From Kalaharituber pfeilii (Eukaryota; Ascomycota; Pezizomycetes; Pezizales; Pezizaceae), in NCBI GenBank assembly GCA_015179045.1, contig WHUZ01000002.1, positions 992,001 through 1,056,000 of the forward strand: DNA of 64,000 nucleotides. The letters are read 5' to 3'. This document shows positions 1-12,510 of the stretch, in pieces (within the stretch, counting starts at the first letter, position 1; the number at the start of each line of letters is the position of its first letter). The position numbers and the translations under genes are program-made. A model generated the notes under the pieces. The model did no database searches. It had not been told where the DNA came from and was given only the letters and a program-made list of their open reading frames with translations.

Positions 1-588
1 CACGGCAGTCAGCGCCGATGCATCCCCCGACCATGCCGTGGCTGCGGTCGTGTGCCCTGCGGAATAGGCGCAACGGCTGGCCATGCAGCGGGCGCATGCT
101 GAGACAGCCTGGAGCGCGGAGGTGCCCGTCGCTTCTTCGGTGGATGGCGGGCGGCGGGGATGTTACGCAGTCGCCGTGCAGTGCGGCCAGCGAGGCGGAG
201 ACAGCGGGGCAGGGGGGGGCGGCGGGGGCCAGCGGGGAGTCACAGAGCGGCCGAGGCGAGGCGGGCCGCGCGCTGCCCGAGCTTCAGGCTCTGCGGCCAA
301 GCATAGCGACGCCCCCCTCCGCACTGGGCCCTCTTGGGTGTATCATGAGCACGTGACCTGCGTGCCAGGCGGTGTGCGAGCCTGGCAATAGGGTAAGGTA
401 CATCGTACGCAAAGGACAAGCCGCAATGAAATACACAAGCAAGTGCAACTGCTAGATACAAGTAGTACTACCGTAGTAGTAGGAGGTATGCGCAAGCTAC
501 ATTGTCTGGACAGCAGCACGAAGCGCCCAGCGTCACAAAAAAGATACAGTGCCTTCCGCCCCACGCCGTTCTCGTCTCTCTACATGTC
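1..588. other. gene-free left edge
   Basis: GC-rich sequence at the left edge, followed from about 390 by more balanced sequence. Several short overlapping open frames occur on both strands, but none has recognisable protein features, so they look like by-products of high GC. The sequence just before 589 should be the 3' flank of the transporter gene that reads leftward. Confidence 0.5.
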
Positions 589-3500
589 TCATATCTCAAG
601 CATCTCCTCTTCCAGCACGCCATACAGACTGTTCAGTGTATGGATACACTCCTGCAACCCTTCTATGACCCTGCCCAGCACAAGGACTGTAAGTGGCCGG
701 CACCCAGCTTGTGTCAGCAAAGTGCCTCTAGCGTTACGCCCCCTCACAGCATGAGAAAACAGCGCTGCGCACTCACCATATGCATACATGAGAGCAAAGT
801 CCTCGTCGCTCTTACCCTCCTCTCCCCGAATCTTCTCCCTGTACGCAAACAGCTTAGCCAGCAGCCTGTCTTTCGACCTATCCGTGTTTGGAAGTGTCTC
901 CGGTAGAGGAAACCCAATCTTGATGCTGGAAGCCAGGACATAGAAGATATGGCTAATTCTCGCACAAAGATCTCTTCGTTCTACGGCAGTGTAATTCAAG
1001 ATGTCTGCTTCTCTCGCATTGGCAACCGGGTCTTTGCTGATCATCATACTCATACCGTGGCAGGCATCGAGTATCGACTGATTGGCTGAAATCAGCTTCT
1101 TGTAATCATTCACAGGGAAGGGGCCTTTCAGGCGATATTCGCTCGGAGCTTGAGATATTAAAGATGTAAGTCTGAGCAGGGCCTTCTGAAGGGCACGCTC
1201 TTCTATCAGTGTCATGTAGTGCTTATCCGCTCCACTGCTGAGCGGGCATTAGTCGATGCCTTCAATCGCGTTGCAGTGCGTCACATACTGTATTGTGGAA
1301 AGCAATGGGTCTCTTTTCCAGATCAGTGCCATTCTAAACCAAAACACACTGAATCCTCTCCTTAGCCTGCTTCTCGCGCTGATTGGCCATATGTAGCGGT
1401 TGATGAAAATACCCCATGCAACGCCAACAATGACGGAGACAAATCGATGAACTAGCTAATATCAATGTGGGCAGCCAAGTGATATGCCTGAGGAGAATCC
1501 ACTCACAAGCAATCTCGGTGATAATGGGATTGATACCGCCCTTGCTTCTGATTAGTGTACTTGGCTCCGCGGTTGAGATATGAGCACGTAGGGATTACCT
1601 CGTCATCATCATCATCGTCATCTCTCACTGATAATGAATATGCATATAAACAAGAAAGATTATACGTCAACAGAATGAATCTGCCAAAGGTATTCTGTTT
1701 CCAGTTCAAAATGATGTGGAAACATGGCATTGCAATGATGCATCCAAACAGGGATAATGCATAAGGATTCGCCGGGAAGAGGACCCATCTAAGGACTTCA
1801 GCCTTGCTTCAGAGATGTGGTGAAAAGGAGATACATACGCTAACACCGCAAGGGCTGCCCCAATGATTGTACCAAGGACCCTGGTGATGTTAGTACGCAT
1901 TCTCGTACCATCTAATGATATTTGCCTGCGAACCTTAGCAAGCCGGAACTATTGGTTTGTCCAATTGTCATTGACATCACTAGATTCCTCATTAGGCCGT
2001 ATATCACAAAGGAGCAGGCAATCTATAAGGTATCAATTTCACCTACCAATCATGTAGGACACCAAACCCCATTCTCCTCGCCAATGCCTGTAACAAAATG
2101 TCAGTTGCAACTCCGTGCGAGATAGGGTAGAGAGTGTACGAGAAAATTGGTCTAGTAGACGGAAGGAACGCTGGTAATGCCTATCTTGGTCAATCAAAGG
2201 CTCGACAACGAGTAGTCGCTGCTTACATATATGGCAGCGCCACCCCCGACCTTGATCCCAAATTTGACATCATCCCTTCGAAATACCCGCAACGCTTTCC
2301 AAATTCGATAACTGAATGGCGTTGGCTTATCTCTCGCAACATTTGGAATTGTCTTAGTTGCATCAGGTAGCTTGAGCATATCAGGAAGCCGACCTGGCGG
2401 AATAGATGCTTTTTATGAATTAGTACTATCATTTCAAATCTAAGAAATTCTAGTGTTACCCTGACTCCCTTGGCGCTCAGCTTTATTACCCAACTCAAAC
2501 CTCCTCCAAAATTTCAACCAATTCCAAGACCTTGTCGGGTGATTCTGGTAATCTTCCATTTGCTCCAAGATGTCTAAAAATATTATCATCTCCTGGGAGA
2601 ATTCCTGCAAGCAGTAACTAAAATATCCACAGCACCCTGCAATTTCTTCGATATCGGCAGCCCATTCAACCTTTTGGTCCCGACATCCCGAGATAACTCG
2701 TAGCCTATTATAGAGAGTATCTATTGCCTTCCCTCTGACTTCTGAGTACAGTTTAGTGGCTTTTTCCAGCGATTCTCTAAATTTTGAATTAACCGCGATC
2801 GTTAAATCCGGACCATGGCTGGAAGGAAGATTGTCAAGCATGGTTTTGAGAGTATAGACAAGGGATTTCTAGAATCTTATTGTCAGAGTATATGCTCTGC
2901 CTGGTAGAAAGTTGACAAAATTGCATACCATCGGGGGTCCAAGGTGGTAGATGAATTGCTCAAAAATGTTGACTTGGTTATCTGGCCTGTCTTCCGGAAC
3001 CTCAGGGATTGCATCCATGCTTGGGGTTTCGGTTGATGGCGTTGGAGGTGAATGAGTGAACAGCGGTGAGAGAACATCAGCCGGTGGAGTGAAGAGGGTA
3101 GCAGGGCCAGATTCTGAGGATGAGTGTGGAGTTGGTATCGGCGCCTGAGGGGTCACTGCACCGCTTGTTTGCTGTTGAAGCAGCGTTAGCTGAGACTTGG
3201 AAGCAGATTGTAGACCACCAATATGTTGAGCGAGTTGCTGGAATATGAATGTCGTGCCAGTGTCAGTGATTGATAACCCAAATTTTAGACTCTAATGCCA
3301 CTCCTATCAAAATCTCTTTACGGACCTGCATGCAATCAACGAGCTTGCGTTCAAGACGGTACTGATGTTCACTGCCAAAAACATAGTGCTCGTACTTTGC
3401 TTCGACAAGCTGCTTGCTGAGTGAAGTGAAGACTGACCGGTGGTATGTAGCAGCTTCACGAAATTGCGGGTGATGTAAAGGCTCCTCTGACCCAGTCAAG

Positions 3501-4328
3501 AAACTCCTAGTTATCATTGATAGCTACAAATGCGTCAGCGTATATATCGGTATCGAGCTCGACTAGGCCTACCATAGTTGAAAAAGAATCAGTGGACTTC
3601 ACCATTGATTTTCTAGGAGAACATTATTAGCTGTCGACATGCATGAAGGTGGGGAAAACTCACCTGAGCTCATCCCGAGCCGAGCTCGGCCAAAAAGTGA
3701 ATGCCACAAAACCAGAAGCAAATATTGCCATAAATAATATTGTGGTGACCTGGGAAACCTTATTAAGGGAAAATTGACCACTTTGTACGAAACCTATGGA
3801 AAACGTTAATAACCATAACAACGCCGTGCTTAGAATCAATTTCGTACCCTCCTTCGTCAAAATGGTGATAATGTAAATTGAAGAAAGCGAGCATGCAACA
3901 CTCACAGTCGGACTGGCTCTTTTATGCTTCACCCACCCAATGAGCCCTAATCCTCCTGCGCAAAAAACAACAAGAATAACGGCATGGCCTTGTAGGAGTT
4001 ATTAGTTCGAATGTTCTTGGACTGAGCTGCCTGGCTTACCTAATTCGAGAAGATCACGATCTGCAAAGAAACAAGACACAATCATGCTTAAAATCAGTTA
4101 GAACTGTTAGCCATAGTATAAGGACTTCATGACATACCTGGTAACTGCAACAAATGTGCTATAGAACAATGCCGCGAGTGCATATATCATTGCTTCAAAC
4201 ATACTGCCCGCAGTTCGAGCTGAATTAGGAAACATAAGCACATGACTATCCATACGAACAGCTGGATCCTAAATTTACCTGGGTGAAAGTAAACTATGTC
4301 TTTAGGTCAGTTTTGAGTTATATGAATA

Positions 4329-4363
<35 letters not shown>

Positions 4364-4819
4364 CCTACCCGCAATTGTGGCTACCTAGAATTACCGCTGC
4401 ACCTGTTACCCGCTGCTCGAATGTATTTCCATTTCAACTCCACCGCCCAACGAATTGCTATCTAGACGGGAGAATAAGAAAAGCTGGAAGGTATTAACTG
4501 ACCAGATGCTTTCCATCACTTCTCCCCAATATAGCTGCTATTGGGGCCACAAACCTAACAAGGCACTCAGTATATCGAACCAATTTTCTTGAAAAATCAG
4601 AAATTGGGCTTAAGCATACGTAGCCAAACTTCCTAAGAAATATGCAAGAGTGCATTTAATGATAGATTTCGAATTTTTGCTGCCCATCATATTCGTTAAT
4701 GCCACCTTCCATTGATGTATCCTGTCCCACATCACTTCATCCAGAAAATATTCCTGCCCATCCCCATTTCTCAGCGACGAAGCGTAGCTACGGCTCAGCA
4801 GAGGTGTTGTTTCCGTCAT
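589..4819 (-). CDS. ArAE/brefeldin A-sensitivity type membrane transporter, many exons
   Basis: Multi-spanning membrane protein of the fungal aromatic acid exporter (ArAE)/Bre4-like family, which has an N-terminal six-helix transporter-like half, a cytosolic middle and a C-terminal DUF2421-type region. The start at 4819 gives MTETTPLLSRS, an acidic N-terminus usual for this family. The next exons read LATFVAPIAAILGRSDGKHL, then VATIA and VYFHPARTAGSMFEAM, matching the family's conserved first helices. Hydrophobic segments follow around 3960-3660. The C-terminal exon (about 1215-589) is helical and ends GVLEEEMLEI before the stop. About ten or more introns interrupt the gene, one with a 32-nt T tract on the sense strand, next to a 15-nt exon. 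Substrate and membrane cannot be read from sequence. Middle exon borders are not all resolved. I see no clear break in the frame in the parts I followed. Confidence 0.75.
4279..4293 (-). other. 15-nt micro-exon of the transporter gene
   Basis: The conserved VYFHPAR stretch is spread over three exons. The preceding exon ends ATTGCGG before GTAGGT, these 15 nt supply TT-TAC-TTT-CAC-CCA-G, and the next exon starts CTCGAACTGCG. Both flanks are canonical: CATAG upstream and GTAAAT downstream on the sense strand. Phase works (1 nt in, 1 nt out). Confidence 0.75.
4330..4361. repeat. poly(A) tract, 32 nt (poly(T) on the sense strand of the transporter intron)
   Basis: Uninterrupted run of A on the plus strand. 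It lies inside the intron directly upstream of the 15-nt micro-exon, where it reads as a T-rich tract before the acceptor. Length is likely to vary between strains. Confidence 0.9.
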
Positions 4820-5628
4820 TGCTGCCTCCGGATCTCTGAGTCCAACGTTAGCTCCAGCTAGGACCACCTTAACTAGCTACATCAGGATACGAACGAAGTT
4901 ATGCGCAGAGTAAAGTTTCGCTCTCTGTTTTCATGTTCCCCAATATGTACTCGTTCCCCAGTGGACGGTATGATCAACGAAGCTTGCCTAGGCTGTTGTG
5001 AACCAACACCTGGTCAGAAAATACCATTTCGCGAAGATCGGAGTTGGAACTGGAAGCTAACATATTTGAAGAATGCATGCCGGCCAGAGTTGCCAGCGTG
5101 GGCGTTAGACGTCATGATAGTGAAGTCGGTATCACTGTTGTAGGCACGAAATTACGACGCCCTGGAGGCATGAGCAAGGAGGAGGCAGCGATGCGCGGGT
5201 CGGAGGCATTAATGCATTCAGGCCCATCGGGCCAGCAAAGTCCACAGGTATCATTGCCAAGACGGGGGCACCTTGTGGGCGCGTGGTGATCGCTTTTGGG
5301 TGTGGAGTACTACTGTTCCGTGTGACCTAGTCTCGTAACCAGCGTGTACGTTCTCTTGAATCTAGCGAGCTTACCGTTGCATACCTGCTCTTATCATACC
5401 GAGCACATCGTCAGGGGGCTGCGCACCGCCTGCGCCCCCAATAAATACAGGGAAAGTACTCAAGTATTACGCTGAGTCAAATCTGCCATAATAAAAGCTC
5501 CATATATTTTTGAATACATAAAAACACCCACTCCCGATGCAACCTAACCCATAACCATTTAGGGGGGGGGGGAAAGGTGTACAACACTGTAAATAATGGT
5601 CTGCCAGCGAGCAACTATCCAGACCGCC

Positions 5629-5804
5629 TCATGCTTCCTTAGCCTTAACATTATCCTTTGAAGGTTCGATAACCTTTACATCCCTCAGGACCTCTTGAAT
5701 ACCTCCCTTCAGTAACGCCAATATTTCAATCTTCATCGATTCATCCCTCTCGGCGCATCCCTTAATCTGGACTGTTCTATTAATCTTCGTAGATATCGAA
5801 TGAT
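5629..5804 (-). pseudogene. possible orphan coding exon, unrecognised
   Basis: Minus-strand open stretch of about 58 codons ending in TGA. It reads ...TKINRTVQIKGCAERDESMK and later GGIQEVLRDVKVIEPSKDN, with a charged, helical composition like real protein. It has no ATG and is preceded in frame by a stop, so it would need a spliced upstream exon; an AG at the CCAAAG just before GATCATTCG could be the acceptor. I found no upstream exon. It may be a decayed last exon. I do not recognise the family. Confidence 0.25.
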
Positions 5805-6638
5805 CCTTTGGCAGTCACAGGATGCAAGAATCGCGCTGTTGAAAGTGCGGTTCAGCGCGTGTTGAAGGGGCGATGCAAGAGATGGTTGCGACAGGCTGTT
5901 GCGGCTGCTGGAGGAGTGGGCGGAGTGGGGATGGGTTCAAGAGGGGATGGAGTTGTCTGATATTTGAACTGACCTATAGTATGGTGAAGTGTGTAATGCA
6001 GTTATCTCTAGTGATGGAGTTCACAAGCGCCATGGAGACGTATAGATTTTGAGGGCTCTGGTTCGAATCTGAGCTGGGGAAGAGTGTTGTCCAGCATCTT
6101 TCTAAAATAGACTGTAAATATGATTCAATTCTAGAGTAGAACCAGAGTAGCCTGCTTCCTTACGCGAGTTAATTAAGCGTAACAAGAGAGTCTGGGCAGT
6201 AGAACAGATGGCCTGGCCTTTGGGTAACTGGTTGCTCATGATCAAAGTCCCGAGACACTGGTGCACAATACGTCTCCACCCTCAACTCCCTCTGGGCTAC
6301 GCAATTTCACTCGCACGCTGTGTGAGTGACTCTCAAATGCTTCTCTACCGCTGAATACAACTCGTGCATTGTGAAATTTACCCTCAACTGCATCCCGGCC
6401 GTGTTGAACTCGCGTGCTGTTGAGATTACCCTCAACAGCGTGCATTCAAGGGGCAAAAAACATTTAAGATACTGCACCTGCTGCAGTACTGTTCTCGTGC
6501 TCAGCTGCAGTACTCGAAGAAGTAACAGAAAGATTATATGAAAAGCACCAAAAGATATATTCTCGTGCCAGAAAGATATTATCATATCTCACAATACACT
6601 CTAAAACCGGAAAAGAAAGTAAATTACTCCCCCCATCA

Positions 6639-6643
6639 CACAC

Positions 6644-6674
<31 letters not shown>
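6639..6674. repeat. (CA)n microsatellite
   Basis: Near-perfect CA dinucleotide array with one CG interruption, about 40 nt downstream of the MON2 stop codon. Confidence 0.9.
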
Positions 6675-6713
6675 AATCCGTAACCATTTCACAATACCGC
6701 AAAAAAATATCCA

Positions 6714-9700
6714 TCACAAAACTCCCAGCGCCCTGCTCAGCTCACTCAGTGCTCTTGACAGCCACTCTAACAGCTCTTGATCACCCTGCGCAACAGCAAT
6801 AGCTTGTGAGAGCAACGGAAGTAAGCAGAAGAGGTGCGGCTTGCTGGTTTTGATTGGGAGTGGTGTAGGCGCTAGGCTCCTTGTGAGTCGAAAAACGATC
6901 TAGCAAAGGAGACGGGGAGGGTGGACTTACAGTTTGGTAAGACGGCACTCGAACTTGAGTTTAAATCTACCAGACGCTTCAAGACATAGATGATCTCTTT
7001 CCGTTGACAGATTGGCTGCGGCATGCGGCCACGGAGCGGTTGGTCCTAAAACGGTGTGAATTAAATGGTAAATGTTTGGAATCGTAGATGTAATGAAAGT
7101 GGGGCTTACAGAGATGAATAAATTCAAGATGAGGGTAACCCTCAGAATTAAGTATCGCGATGCCAAGTTTGCAAGCCGTATAACCTCTGGACAATCTTTC
7201 CAGCAATCTCAATATCAGCATACGTAGCCAAGGCACAGAGGCTTGCCGGCCTTTTCTCTTACCTCCTTCACTGACTGAAAACAAATCCATCAATTCATCA
7301 ATACACACATAACTCATCCTCCTCCTCCTTTGCAATTCCAATTCACTCGTGCTGCCCACTCTCGCACCCCTCCTCGGCTCCAAGTTCTCCAGCCTCTCCA
7401 TCCCCGAATCCACCTTATACAGTAGGCTTGCATGGTACACATTCGATATATAATTCTGAATTGCCTCCTCCGGCACCAGTGGGCGGCCGAGCGAAGGGAT
7501 AATCAGCGCACGGTACTGCCTGAACGCTTGAATATCAAACTCCTCGTCTGAGTCTGCTGTAGAGAAGTCGCCTGGTTGTTGAGATTTGACATGAATCACG
7601 CAGGAGACCAAGCCCGCCACTTGTTCCCATATCTTACCCTGATGGGCTTCTTCGATGGAGAGATGATCCATGGCCGGTAGTGCATGGCGTAGAATAGCTA
7701 GAGTAGTATGTGTAGCGTTGCGCCAGAGGGTGAGGGACTTTTTTCCTCCCTTAGCTGGGATAAAGTCATACTTGAGGGCTATTGGAACCACCAAGGCACG
7801 AAGGATTTCTTCTAAAGCGCCATCAACATAGATTTCCGGATTCGAGACGTGGTTAAGGGAAACTTGTTCAATCCGCTTCATTGAATTGACTGCTAGGGCT
7901 ATGTAAGTGGGTCTTGTCTGTTTCGAACTCATTGGAGGAGGAAGCGTGTCAACAGAGTAGGCAATCGTGCTAAGGTACGATAACTGCTTAAGCACAAGCG
8001 TCGGCACCTGTGGGATATCTGTGCGAATAAGCTCTATTGCGTTCAGGATTGTAGCTTGCAGTGGAGTTAGAAGTTCAGTATCCTGGAAGTACGCTGGCGA
8101 ATCAGGGTATAAAATGCACTCCCGCAGAATATTCAACGTCCTTTGAATGATCTCCGCGTCGATAGTTGGCTCAAGCAGTTTATAGAGCGGTTTAAAAGCG
8201 TCCACGAACGCAGTCAGTGTGTCTTGGATTCCAGAGCGAGCACCTTCCAGCAACCCATCCACCAAATTTATGCCTTGCGCAGACCACATCCTCCATGCCT
8301 CTTTCTTGCTCTCGGCATCTAACCTTTCTGGTCCCCCAACCTTATCCAAAACGCTTCCAAGCACTCTAAATACCGTTGTATTTACCTCGAAACTGTGGCG
8401 TACTAATAAACCATCGAGATACCGGATGAACACTGCCCATGAGTTTTTAAAGTCCGTTTGCTGGGAGAAAATTTCGAAGTAGTTGGAATACAGAGTCCCA
8501 ATACCACTCAATACCAAGTTTACAGTATCATTCCACAATTTTCGCGACTGTGGAGTTTGCTCACTATTATCAGATTCTCGAGTTTCCATCATTTTGAACA
8601 CAACTATCTTCAGGCAAGATCTCCAGGATTGTGGTCCTAAACGTTGCCCATATGTATCAAAGATACGGAATAGAGTTTGTATTGAGCCTATGATATTCGT
8701 TTAGTGAGGCTAGGGTAACCAACAAGAATGCATATTACCATTTCGCACTTCAGACCTCCGATCTCTGCTCACCGAAGTAAGCCGCAGCAGCAAGAACATC
8801 CACAATCCAGCGCTCAGATCTGCTACATCAGTTCGTCGCACCAGACTCAGCAATTCTTCTTCACTTTCTGCTTCCAGAGAAAATGCCCCTGGTAACCCTC
8901 CCCTTGTTTGTAAAAAGTCGGACACATTCCAGAAAAAAGTGATAGTCTATATAACCGTCAGATCTGTGCTGCTATGCCTGAGGTCCATCACCCACAGTCA
9001 GTGATATATTTAGATCGTCCATTTGAGTGCAAAAGGCATATAGTGCATCTACAAGAACAAGGATACACGGCGTGGGAAGAGTCGACAAGAAATCCGAGCA
9101 TATCAGCTGTAATGAATTGAAGGACGATCGTATTAGCCTAGGGGACTTTGCCACGACTGCAACCTCTGCTTCTGATATTGTGTCCATTCCAGGTGTTGCA
9201 TTCCCGCCGCTACTGTCGAATATACTTGTTATGATATCAAATACAATCTCCCAGCCAGCAATTAGTGACTGTCCAGAATGTTCAAGAATAGCATTCAGTG
9301 ACTCCAATCCAGTTTTATGTATCTCCAGTTCTGCCGACCTCGTCAAGGAATCAACCTTTCCATCAGTGTTCTTGTCATTGAAGATTAAAACATCCCTCAG
9401 CGCCGTCAAAATCCGCTTTTGCACTTCTGCGACATTCTCAGTATTCTCTGAAATTACTGCTTTAGCAGCAGAAATTGTGATTTCATTGAGAATTTCAGCT
9501 GCTTTGAGTCTCACAGTGGTGCTCAGCCCTCTTGTATTTGTTATCGCAGTCAACTGTTCAATGAACAAGGACCACCCATTAGCCTGGGGGTTTGGTCCAA
9601 TAATTCTACTCATGTTAATCTGTGCCAGCTCTCCAAGCTTCGCAATAGCAAAAACATTCTCATTGATATGAGATGACAGACGAATGCTCGATGAACTAGG

Positions 9701-12510
9701 TGCCCGTTTATGAAAGGTAGGGGACTTTGGTATGACAGGGGACTTCCCCTCAACGTCAGATTCCATTTCCGTCAGCTTGCATAGCACAGAGAGTATTGAT
9801 ACGAATGCTTCGTCTGGGAAGTCCCTAGTGCTTTCAAACATTTTTGCCGCAGCCGCTTCAAGTGCAGCCAACTCTGGACCAACATTTGCCATTAGATTAG
9901 CATCATTTTGCTTTTGAGCATCTGATCGTTGAACGGGTGTTGCTGAGGCCTGCCTTCCTGCTCGTCGAGTTGAATTGAATATTATGAAGTCTGCTTGTTG
10001 GAGCGTTTCAAGAATGATAGTCCATGAAGACTCCAATGTCGGGCCCAGTGCAATACCCAGATTGACCAATGCCCGAAGGCAAAGTAAGTTACGACTGTTC
10101 AGTGTTGCTGGTTGTGTATCTGCAGATGTTGACAAGTTCCTGTCGGTACTAGCAGTGAGAGTATCCACACTGAGAAGGCCTTTAGCATTAGAAAACATAC
10201 TCGAGCTTTCGTGAGAAGTTTGTGTAGGGGTTGCCACAATATTTGCAGACAACACGTTTGAAGGTACCGCTGCCTTCCCTAATGTAGTGAGGAACGCATC
10301 ACGAGGGGTTACCAGGCGTAGGAGACCTGCCACGTGGGCAAACTTCTGAAAAGACCTGACCAATGCATGGTATAACTCCGAGTCTAACGCTGCATATAAA
10401 AATGTAGAACATGCAGCTAACAAAGCTGGCCAGCAAGCTTCAACAATGGCTGCAGAAATCTGTATCTCGCTATACAGAGGATGTGATTCCAATGTTAAAG
10501 GGTTGCCTGGTATATAGGGTCTCCTGGACACTGTACGTTTCTGTACAGATCTCTTTGACGGAGATGGCGTGCGTGCAGGAGACTCTGAAGTATTTCCATC
10601 ACCATCTCCGGTGTTCTTAGGTAATGCCCCAGAGCCTTTCCTATGAACTCGTCTTTTTGAGCCCCTTGCACCATCACTGGGCATAGACAAGGGTAGAATA
10701 AACTTTGCCAGTCCTTCCGAAAAACTGTTTATGCAGGTCAAGGTCAAGCAGTAAATATAGGATTCCGGGGTTGATGGAGGGTCAGTTTTATCAAGTTGAT
10801 CTATACAAGGAACTCGAATCAAGCTCCATTGGGTACTTAATCCAGGCACCGTGACTTCACCCAACCCAACGGCGCCGCCAATAATGCCAGCTACGCCACC
10901 CGCTTCCAATGCAGCTTGTTCAGTTGAAGCATCCTTTAGCATTGCTTGCCCAACAGGGACAGTTGACTGGGTCCCTAATCCAATGACACTGGGCTTCTCG
11001 GTGGCCAATCTTGTGAGAGCGGCAACCAATTCTTTCATTATTGGTTTCCCTCCTTCTTTTGCGTCATATTCAGAGAAAATCTTCCGAATCAGTGCAGGCT
11101 CAGAGCATATTCCCCGGAAGACTTCCATGCAAAGCGCACGTTTCCACTGGGGCGCTGCCTCGGGATCCAACATGTGGGTAAGGAGCCCCAATGCGGTCTC
11201 ACAGTCTGGTGCTAGGATGGAGAGATGTCTTCTGAGTAGAATATACAAAACTCTAGTGATACGAACTGTAGTCGGAAAGTTAAGGCGGTCGCCCAGTGAC
11301 TTGATGACAAAAGGTACAACCCTAGTTCGTAGAATATGCGCCTGTTCTGTATGCGTTAAGAATATATCTGAGTGATTGGTAAGGACAGACTCGATGAGTT
11401 CTAAGCCAAAGGTTTGAGGCAATGTATTGAACCTTAGGAATTGTGGCTTCTGGCCTTCTGTTAATAAACAGAGATCCAGAAATACCTGTGATGAGTCATT
11501 TGTCAGCCCTAGCATACTCTATTCCAGAATGGCAGGACTAAGGGTGTCTACTCTATATGCATCGAAAGCAGCTGGTCTAATCAAAAGAGTTCCATTCCCG
11601 GAGGGTGCTTCTTCTGTAGCCGGAACTTCAAATGCCTTATCTACACCTATCAATTAAATGTTATCACATAGGCGATGAGCAGCAGGAGCGTTACCATCCT
11701 CTTTGACCACTTTATCAAAAATAGAGATGACCAATTGCTGTAACGCTGTAAAAACTGTCATTAGCAGCATTACCCAGGCATTCCACGATGGAATTGCTTA
11801 CTTGCAGCAGCCGTATTGTTCACTACGCCCATTTTACTCCCCTGTAATATGGAGCACAGGAGTAGCACCTCTCCCAATAAACTTCCTTGTAGATCATCGG
11901 CATAGTTCTGGAGTAGTGGTGGTAATGCTTGAAGTATTTTCAATTGAATGTCGACACCTAGTCAACCTGTCAGACATTCTGCTGGAAAAACTGGATGCTC
12001 AAGCCGGGTATACCGAGATTCGCAGCTTCCCTAAACGCATCGAGCACCTCTTTCAGCCGTGACTAGAAGATCTCAGCACCTCTTTCATCTGGAAGCGAGA
12101 TTGGGCCAACTACCCTTGCCAGAGCATTGGAAACCACCAGCCGCTGAAGGCACAAAACGGCAATTGATATAAATTTCGCATTTTTGGTTCCGCAAGCTAT
12201 GAGAAATGGCGAAAGAAACCCTCCACGCTGGGACAATTCTGTGGTGGAGTCAGAAAAAATGTGCTTTGTAGTTTTGGATAGCAGCTCATTAGAAGCATAC
12301 CAGAAGCAATTTGGGCTTCCGGTCTTTGACCAAGGGACTTGAGTTCATTGAGAGACTTTTCTGCTGCCTTTCTTATTGCCGTTAGCATACAGTGAGGCTT
12401 TGGCAGGGATAACTGCTATCTGGCATATAGACCTGTCTTAGATCTGAGTTTTTTCGTTTGGACTCTTGGATCAAGTTCGATAATTCGACGTTGAGAACCT
12501 GAGCAGTCAT
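6714..12510 (-). CDS. MON2: MON2 (Ysl2) homologue, endosome/Golgi trafficking protein
   Basis: Large peripheral membrane protein of the Mon2/Ysl2 family, related to Sec7-type large Arf-GEFs but lacking the Sec7 domain; in yeast it acts at late Golgi/endosomes in traffic to the vacuole. The start at 12510 reads MTAQVLNVELSNLIQES and continues DLRQ-AAEKSLNELKSLGQ, the usual N-terminal DCB region. The long central exon (about 11450-8972) and the exon from about 8601 carry the HUS and C-terminal repeats. The last exon ends LLEWLSRALSELSRALGVL with the stop at 6714. Two apparent in-frame stops vanish when GT-AG introns are removed: a 51-nt intron starting GTAGTTGGCC joins NALAR to SRLKEVLDAF, and an intron starting GTAGAC near 11550 joins AYR to VFLDLCLLTEGQ. 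The gene therefore looks intact, with about ten introns. The 214-codon open frame opposite 9027-9671 is antisense and not a gene. Confidence 0.9.

Larger units (their letters stand above)
4820..6713. other. intergenic region between the transporter and MON2
   Basis: Upstream region of the transporter and downstream region of MON2, with no complete gene. It contains a possible decayed exon (5629-5804, minus), a G9 run near 5562 and a (CA)n microsatellite at 6639-6674. Around 6045-6070 a GGTTCGAATC string resembles a tRNA B box, but the flanks do not fold as a tRNA. Confidence 0.5.

Noticed and set aside
1503..1730. Aspartate-run protein (DDDDDDD)
   Set aside because: It comes from a CAT/CGT repeat inside an intron region of the transporter gene.
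6040..6080. tRNA gene suggested by GGTTCGAATC
   Set aside because: T-arm pairing is poor and no acceptor, D or anticodon arm can be matched.
9027..9671. 214-codon open frame on the plus strand
   Set aside because: It is antisense to the long central exon of MON2, whose frame is clearly coding; no domain is visible.
11516..11560. Separate MON2 start or premature stop near 11515
   Set aside because: The TAG lies inside an intron (GTAGAC...ATCACAG) that joins AYR to VFLDLCLLTEG; the ATG at 11515 is intronic.
12045..12120. In-frame TAG in MON2 as a nonsense mutation
   Set aside because: A 51-nt GT-AG intron (GTAGTTGGCC...CTTCTAG) removes it and restores the family sequence NALAR-SRLKEVLDAF.
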